Shown here: positions 59,139 to 64,000 of the stretch, one piece after another | Layout of the letters: each line of letters opens with the position of its first letter | How positions within the stretch are numbered: position 1 is the first letter of the stretch | Origin: Hevea brasiliensis | Lineage: Eukaryota > Streptophyta > Magnoliopsida > Malpighiales > Euphorbiaceae | Length of the DNA stretch: 64,000 nucleotides | Reading direction: 5' to 3' | NCBI RefSeq assembly: GCF_030052815.1 | Contig: NC_079499.1 | Span: forward strand, 72,679,760-72,743,759 | Notes under the pieces: model-generated | What the model was told of the DNA's origin: nothing | The model's database searches: none | Seen by the model: only the letters and a program-made list of their open reading frames with translations | Position numbers and translations under genes: made by a program

Positions 59139-59764
59139 TGTAACACCCCTAAGTTCGGTAGTGCGTTCTGCTGTTCCAGTGACCAGTGCTGTCCGGACAG
59201 CTAGGATGCCTATAACCACACCTCAATGAGAGTGAGGAGACATAAAATAATGAAATACAAGAAAAGAAAGTACAAGAAAAACAAAGGAAAAATGATAGCA
59301 AAGAAATGTGATCAAGTTAAACGAGCCGGGAAACCTAGCGATGGGTGACCGCACCGGGAAGTCACGGCGTGAACCGTTGACTAGCCCTGGACTGCGGGGA
59401 ACCCTGGAAAACATTTTTAGGACTTAAATAGAACCTTGTTGAAGAATAAATCTCATTAGAAAGATCAAAGAAAAATTAAATAATTAGTACAGGTTTTTCT
59501 GAAGAACTGTTTTATCCAAAATACAGATGGCACTCTGCCAAAATTTTTACAGAAATTCCAAATAAATCAAATGAGTTAATTGTTTCACTTCAGTTCACAA
59601 AAGTTTTTAACACCTGTAAATAGTGCTCACCACTGTAAAAGAAGTAAGAAAAGTTTTAAAAATCCCTTGTAGTGTACTTAATGGGTTATCAGTAGACGAA
59701 GTTGGTAATTCATTAGGTATACTACGGGATCATGTTATGCCTTACAGAGGGGTAGGGTGTGACA
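59139..59764 (+). repeat. Gypsy E 5' LTR, internally deleted (626 bp)
   Basis: Starts TGTAACACCCCTAAGTTCGG and ends GGGTAGGGTGTGACA. At about 59490 the sequence jumps from the early LTR (AAATAATTAGTACA) to the late LTR (ACAGGTTTTTCTGAAG), skipping about 3.1 kb present in solo LTR G. Confidence 0.9.
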
Positions 59765-59772
59765 TGTTTTAG

Positions 59773-59784
59773 TGGTATCAGAGC
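59773..59784 (+). other. Primer-binding site of gypsy E, initiator-Met tRNA
   Basis: TGGTATCAGAGC, perfect, eight bases after the LTR end. Confidence 0.92.
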
Positions 59785-59953
59785 CTGATTTTTAAATTCT
59801 GTTTTCACATGTTATTTGAATATTCCTTCTTCACAGTACAACTGCTCAATATCATTGTTTGATACATACAGTACATTACATAATAAATATGCACTAACGG
59901 GAGGAAATCTCCTTGTATTATTGTATAGGAGGTCTAGAATCCTCGCATTGACT

Positions 59954-61135
59954 ATGGAAGAGGGTGATCATTTAGTCGATCAATCTATAGAGGCTGAGGT
60001 GCAAAGGGATGCCCCAGCCGTACATAATGTTAGTGGTTCAAAGAAGACCAGCTTCTACAGCATCAGCTTTCTGCTGGCCAAAGCAGATGGTCGCAATGTC
60101 CCAACAAATGGTCGGTAATGTGCCTACTCAAGTCCCAATACAGACACCGTGGTACAACCACGCCTCTCTGCAAGGCGATGATAAATTGATGAAATATGGG
60201 GCTACAGAGTTCAAGGGATGTAGATCCTCTAGAAGTGAACAGTGGTTAGAGAGGATGGATAGAGTATTCAAGAAACGCATTCTGCAGGAGCTCGATTTGA
60301 ATACTCAAGATCTTTGCTATAGGGGATGCTTATGACTGTGGAAAACCATTCCCCACAGTAGAACTCGCAGATAACATGGAATGACTTTCTCAGGGAATTT
60401 AGACAGAAATATGTCCCTGATGCTTATGTGGACCAGAAGCTGCAAGAGTTCCTAAGTCTGAAATAGGGGAACAGATCAGTGGTTGAGTATGAAAGAGAAT
60501 TTTTCCGCCTGAGCCATTATGCAGTAAGTCTACTTTGTACCAGCAGGGAGAGATGCAAGAGGTTTGAAACCGGCTTGAAGCCCAGTATCAGATTACAAGT
60601 GGTCGGCTTCAAACACACTAACTTCTCTGAACTTATTTCTCAAGCTCTAGAGTTAGAAAGAATTGAGTCCGAAGTTGCTCCTGAGAAAAAGAAATCAGAG
60701 AAGACAGAAAAAGAGGGAAATTCAGTAGAACAGAGTTCTAGTGGTCTTACTGGAAAGAGGAAAAACTTTGGGGGATACAACAGAGATAGTAAGAAGTCCA
60801 TTAGAGATAGATCTTCTGGACAGAAACCACCCCGATCCGATCAACAAACTCAACAGAAACCCAGAAATGCGTTGTCAGATCGACTTTGTGAAAGTTGTGG
60901 TAAACCACATAGTGGGGTATGTTATAGAGCCGTAGGAGCATGTTTTAACTGTGGAGAGACTGGCCATTTTGCTAGGGATTGTGTAAATCCAGGTCGTTTT
61001 GGATCATTTACTACACCAAAGGGATCAACCCAAGTTTCTACCCCAAATAGTTCACCATCAGTTAGTAGAGGCAGAGGTAGAGGTAGGGGTAGTACACCTA
61101 GAAGTCGAGTGATCGTGAATCACCTGAGCAGGTGA
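59954..61135 (+). pseudogene. Gypsy E gag
   Basis: Starts MEEGDHLVDQSIEAEVQ at 59954; the reading moves to another frame (60009-60335) with KYGATEFKG and EQWLERMDRVFKK, then to 60479-61135 with EYEREFFRLSHYA, ERCKRFETGLKPSIRL and a basic linker. The nucleocapsid has CESCGKPHSGVC and a canonical CCHC knuckle CFNCGETGHFARDC, then a Gly/Arg-rich RGRGRGRG stretch that may bind RNA. The C-terminal 218 codons are intact while the N-terminal third has two frameshifts. Gag would form the particle. Confidence 0.88.
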
Positions 61136-61325
61136 TGCTCCAGCTGGAGTATACGCTATACGGCAGAGAGAAGAGGCTTAGACTTTTGATATTATTACTG
61201 GTACTTTCTCAATTAGTGACTAAGATATATATATATGTATTGTTTGCCTTGGAACCTGCATACTTTTATGCTAGTGTTAGAACTACATGTTCTGTTATTA
61301 TTCCTTTACAAGGGAATAAATTTTG
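61136..61325 (+). pseudogene. Gypsy E protease N-terminal relic
   Basis: With a frame change after gag the plus strand reads VYAIRQREEA*TFDIITGTFSI, the usual lead-in to gypsy protease, and then VLFALEPAYFYASV where relatives have a VLFDPGSTHSYI-like active site; the catalytic Asp is not there. Coding resemblance ends at about 61325. Confidence 0.6.
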
Positions 61326-62248
61326 ATGCATTAGTGATTAGTCCTTAAGATAAGGATTGTGATAATAAGTGAAATTAGTTTTGAAAGAGTTTATCGGCGA
61401 AAAGTATTTCCTGACACACCATAAGTTATAAAGCTAATTGGCGAGCCTATTTAATGTAAAGCAAGAGGACGTAAAGGTAAGATGCAGTAATGGAATTGCT
61501 CTAGATGAGGGCAAGGAGGTTACTGTTAGAAATTGCTAATGGATATTGTAATCAAAATAAGATTCGAATATCAGTGAATTCGAAATGGATAAAAGATAGG
61601 AAAGTTTGATCTATTGGGATGTATCGTAGTAACTATGCAATGTTCTTGATGTTTATACCGTAAGTCGCAGACATTAGACTAACTTGAGATTATTGTGTAG
61701 AGCTACGTACTATCCGATAGTACACCTAAATGAGAATAGTTGCCAACGGCATCTGTTTTGGTATAGTTATGCCATGACAGAATTTAATTGTTAGAAATAA
61801 GTTTGAAAATCCTACTTAGAGATCTAAAACTCAAGAGTTAGAATATCGAAAGGTTATAGTTCAGTACAAAAGGAAGTAAGTTATAGAATATTGACAGATA
61901 AAAAGAGTTATGGAAGTAGAGATTTGAACAGTTGATTCATATATAACAAAGAAATATTACGAATGTGAGGAAGATCAGGACTAGAATGGTCGAGGACCAA
62001 TGACTGATGAATGATTCTAACATGACCTCAAGGGTCATTCAAGAAGGAACGTGAACCGAAATATTAGACAACACAATAGTAAGAGGAGATTAGTATTATA
62101 CAAACAAATTAAACGTGGTATTAGATTGTTAAAAGTCTTATACAAATTTGAGGAAAAGAAGATTATACGATCATATAGACAGGAGAAAATAAACGTATGA
62201 CTATTGTAAGATAGCTATTGGGTAAAATTTCGTGGACGAAATTTATTT
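61326..62248 (+). other. Non-coding internal region in place of pol (gypsy E)
   Basis: About 920 AT-rich bases with stops in all frames and no RT, RNase H or integrase motif that I can find. It ends with TTTCGTGGACGAAATTTA, the usual block before the PPT. Confidence 0.75.
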
Positions 62249-62262
62249 AAGGGGGGGAGAAT
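62249..62262 (+). other. Polypurine tract of gypsy E
   Basis: AAGGGGGGGAGAAT directly before the 3' LTR start TGTAACACC. Confidence 0.88.
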
Positions 62263-64000
62263 TGTAACACCCCAAAGTTTGGTAGTGCTCATTGCTCCAG
62301 TTGACCAGTCTGTCCTGGACAAATTAGGATGCCTATAACCACACCTCAATGAGAGTGAGGAGACATAAAATAATGAAATACAAGAAAATAAAGTACAAGA
62401 AAAACAAAGGAAAAATGATAGCAAAGAAATGTGATCAAGTTAAACGAGCCGGGAAACCTAGCGATGGTGATCATGACGGGAAGTCACGGCGTGGACCGTT
62501 GACTAGCCCTCGGATCATGGAACCCCGGAAAACATTTTAGGACTTAAATAGAACCTTGTTGAAGAATAAATCTCATTAGAAAGATCAAAGAAAAATTAAA
62601 TAATTAGTACAAAGAAAAGTGAGAAATCGAAAAGCATAAAACCCAGATACCGAAAAATCGGAACGAATCTAACAGGGGCATTATGGTCATTTGACACCCC
62701 GAATTGTCTTTTGACCTAAATGTCCATTAAAAATAAATAATATTACACTTAGAAAATAAAATGAAAAATTAGTTTAATGGTACTTAAAGTAAATAGTTAA
62801 AATCATGGGTTAATGTGGGATTAAGTGAACAATTAGATTATAAAATGATTAAATTTTTGAGTGGACCACTAATGCATAAATTAAATACATAATAGGGCAG
62901 CTGTAACTCCACTAAACCAGCAGAAATATTCATCTTCTCCAAAGCATTCAAACTTGCCGAATTGAAGGAAAGGAGAAGAACTCCATGGGCATTTGCATGC
63001 AAGCTTGATCCATCCTCCATTTTCAACTCCAATCTCTTAGGTTCCTTCATGAAACTTTGTCTACACATCACAAGGAAGATATTGACACCAAATTTGAGAA
63101 GTTTGGTGAAGGTTTAGCAAGTTACAATTAAAGGTAAGTTTACATTTTTGAGAATTCCTTTGTTAAACTTTATGTTCATGTTATGGGTGTTAGTTTTGTG
63201 AAGGAAATTTTAAAGTTTAAATAGTTATTGAGATAGCCATTTTTGGACAGCCATGGGGTCACGCATTTAATGATTTATTATGCATATAATTGATGAGAAA
63301 TAATGTTGATCATGGTGATTTAATATCCTAGTGAATTATTTCACATATATATGGTGATTTATGCACTTGGATGGGAATTGGTAAATTGTAGGGCACTTTG
63401 ATGTTGAAGGACAATTTTCGGCAGCTTGGGAAAACTTGAGTAAATGTATGTATTCATGGAAGTGTAGGCAGAATATTGACCTAGAAGGATTGATGGATAT
63501 GTATGGAGATTGATATTGTAAAGTGTATGTAAGATTTGTAATGGTTAGGTGTGAATGTAATGGTACTTAGAACTTGTAAATGTGAATTATATTTGGTGTG
63601 TTGAGGGTAATTGTAATCTGCCCAAAGTAATGTTAGTGTAAAGTAGAATATGCTTTTGGTAATGTACCAAAACAGATTGGTAGAGAAGTAAACAAATTGC
63701 AAGGTAAATGTGTGTAATTGATGTGTGTTAAGCAAAGTAACCAAGGGCAGTGTACATTTTAGCCAATAAGTTTAAATGTGTAACCTCAATTGGTATGAGA
63801 CCAATTGGAGGTGGAACTAGGCACAAAATGTGCCAACTTTCATTGAGAGAACATACCAAAATTCTGCTTGCAAGGTGATGTGAAAAATGACCAATTCGGA
63901 TTAGGTACACTTGAGACCTAAAAACTGACCATTTGGGCAGCAGTGAGTGTTTAGGCCATAACTCACTCAAAACAGGTCCAATTGACCTGAAATTTTGACC
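62263..64000 (+). repeat. Gypsy E 3' LTR, start (continues past window)
   Basis: TGTAACACCCCAAAGTTTGG, then the GACATAAAATAATGAAATACAAG block shared with the 5' LTR and with LTRs F and G. Unlike the 5' LTR it is not deleted after GTACAAAGAAAAGTG (62607). It contains the CCAATTGG module near 63787-63808. No gene. Confidence 0.88.

Larger units (their letters stand above)
59139..64000 (+). mobile_element. Gypsy E: gag-bearing, pol-less element
   Basis: Plus-strand element inserted in RT of gypsy D next to ACCGG (59134-59138): short 5' LTR with an internal deletion, PBS, gag, the first part of protease, about 0.9 kb without coding, PPT and a 3' LTR running off the window. LTR-gag-LTR without RT or integrase matches what has been called TR-GAG type, a non-autonomous element using another element's enzymes. 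Confidence 0.85.

Noticed and set aside
1..64000. Endogenous pararetrovirus, CRISPR array, operon or bacterial insertion sequence
   Set aside because: No movement or coat protein motifs, and the RT genes all sit in LTR elements with integrase. Repeats are LTR modules or simple repeats, not spaced arrays. Gene structure is eukaryotic.
1..64000. tRNA or rRNA genes
   Set aside because: The only tRNA-related sequences are 12-base primer-binding sites complementary to initiator-Met tRNA; no A/B boxes with a cloverleaf were recognised.

Overview
This window is repeat-dominated nuclear DNA from a flowering plant, almost certainly a eudicot. The evidence is a plant-specific PSK SIMULATOR (PSI) type gene with GT-AG introns, several families of plant Ty1/copia and Ty3/gypsy LTR retrotransposons primed by initiator-Met tRNA, and AT-rich spacers. 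The species cannot be read from the sequence; a woody dicot such as a member of Euphorbiaceae is only a guess.

Layout. 1-2003: 5' part of a minus-strand copia element (Copia-1: LTR, PBS, gag, start of protease). 2004-4500: the 5' four coding exons of a PSI-family host gene on the minus strand, the only host gene seen. 4500-5314: AT-rich spacer. 5315-7290: LTR relics. 7560-12066: decayed plus-strand gypsy element C, split in gag by a solo LTR (7643-9097) with perfect 5-bp target duplications. 12067-14834: gypsy LTR H, cut at its 3' side. 14835-20101: plus-strand Copia-2b lacking its 5' end, with an intact 3' LTR. 20102-38724: gypsy element A (LTR-gag-LTR, no pol), split in its 5' LTR by gypsy element B (20423-35984, minus, complete gag-pol with chromodomain). 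B's own 5' LTR holds gypsy element F (29591-33785). 38725-64000: a nest, reading outward to inward: A's 3' LTR contains Copia-2c LTR; that contains a 4.5-kb solo gypsy LTR (S, 38749-43293) and abuts minus-strand Copia-2d (44079-47406); Copia-2d is entered by minus-strand gypsy D (47407-59138); D's 3' LTR contains Copia-2e LTR, which contains solo gypsy LTR G (47996-51771); D's reverse transcriptase is broken by gypsy element E (59139 to beyond the window).

How the parts work together. The retroelements carry gag (capsid and RNA binding), protease, reverse transcriptase, RNase H and integrase, usually with frameshifts and nonsense codons, so no autonomous copy is visible. Gypsy B and D end in a chromodomain (chromovirus type). 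Both share a short GT-AG intron-like insertion between the integrase catalytic core and the GPY/F plus chromodomain tail; element C has no insertion there. Elements A, E and F keep gag and lack most or all of pol. The long gypsy LTRs (about 3.1-4.5 kb) of otherwise different families contain a degenerate repeated module of about 200 bp. All boundaries, target duplications and splice sites were read by eye; no database search was run.
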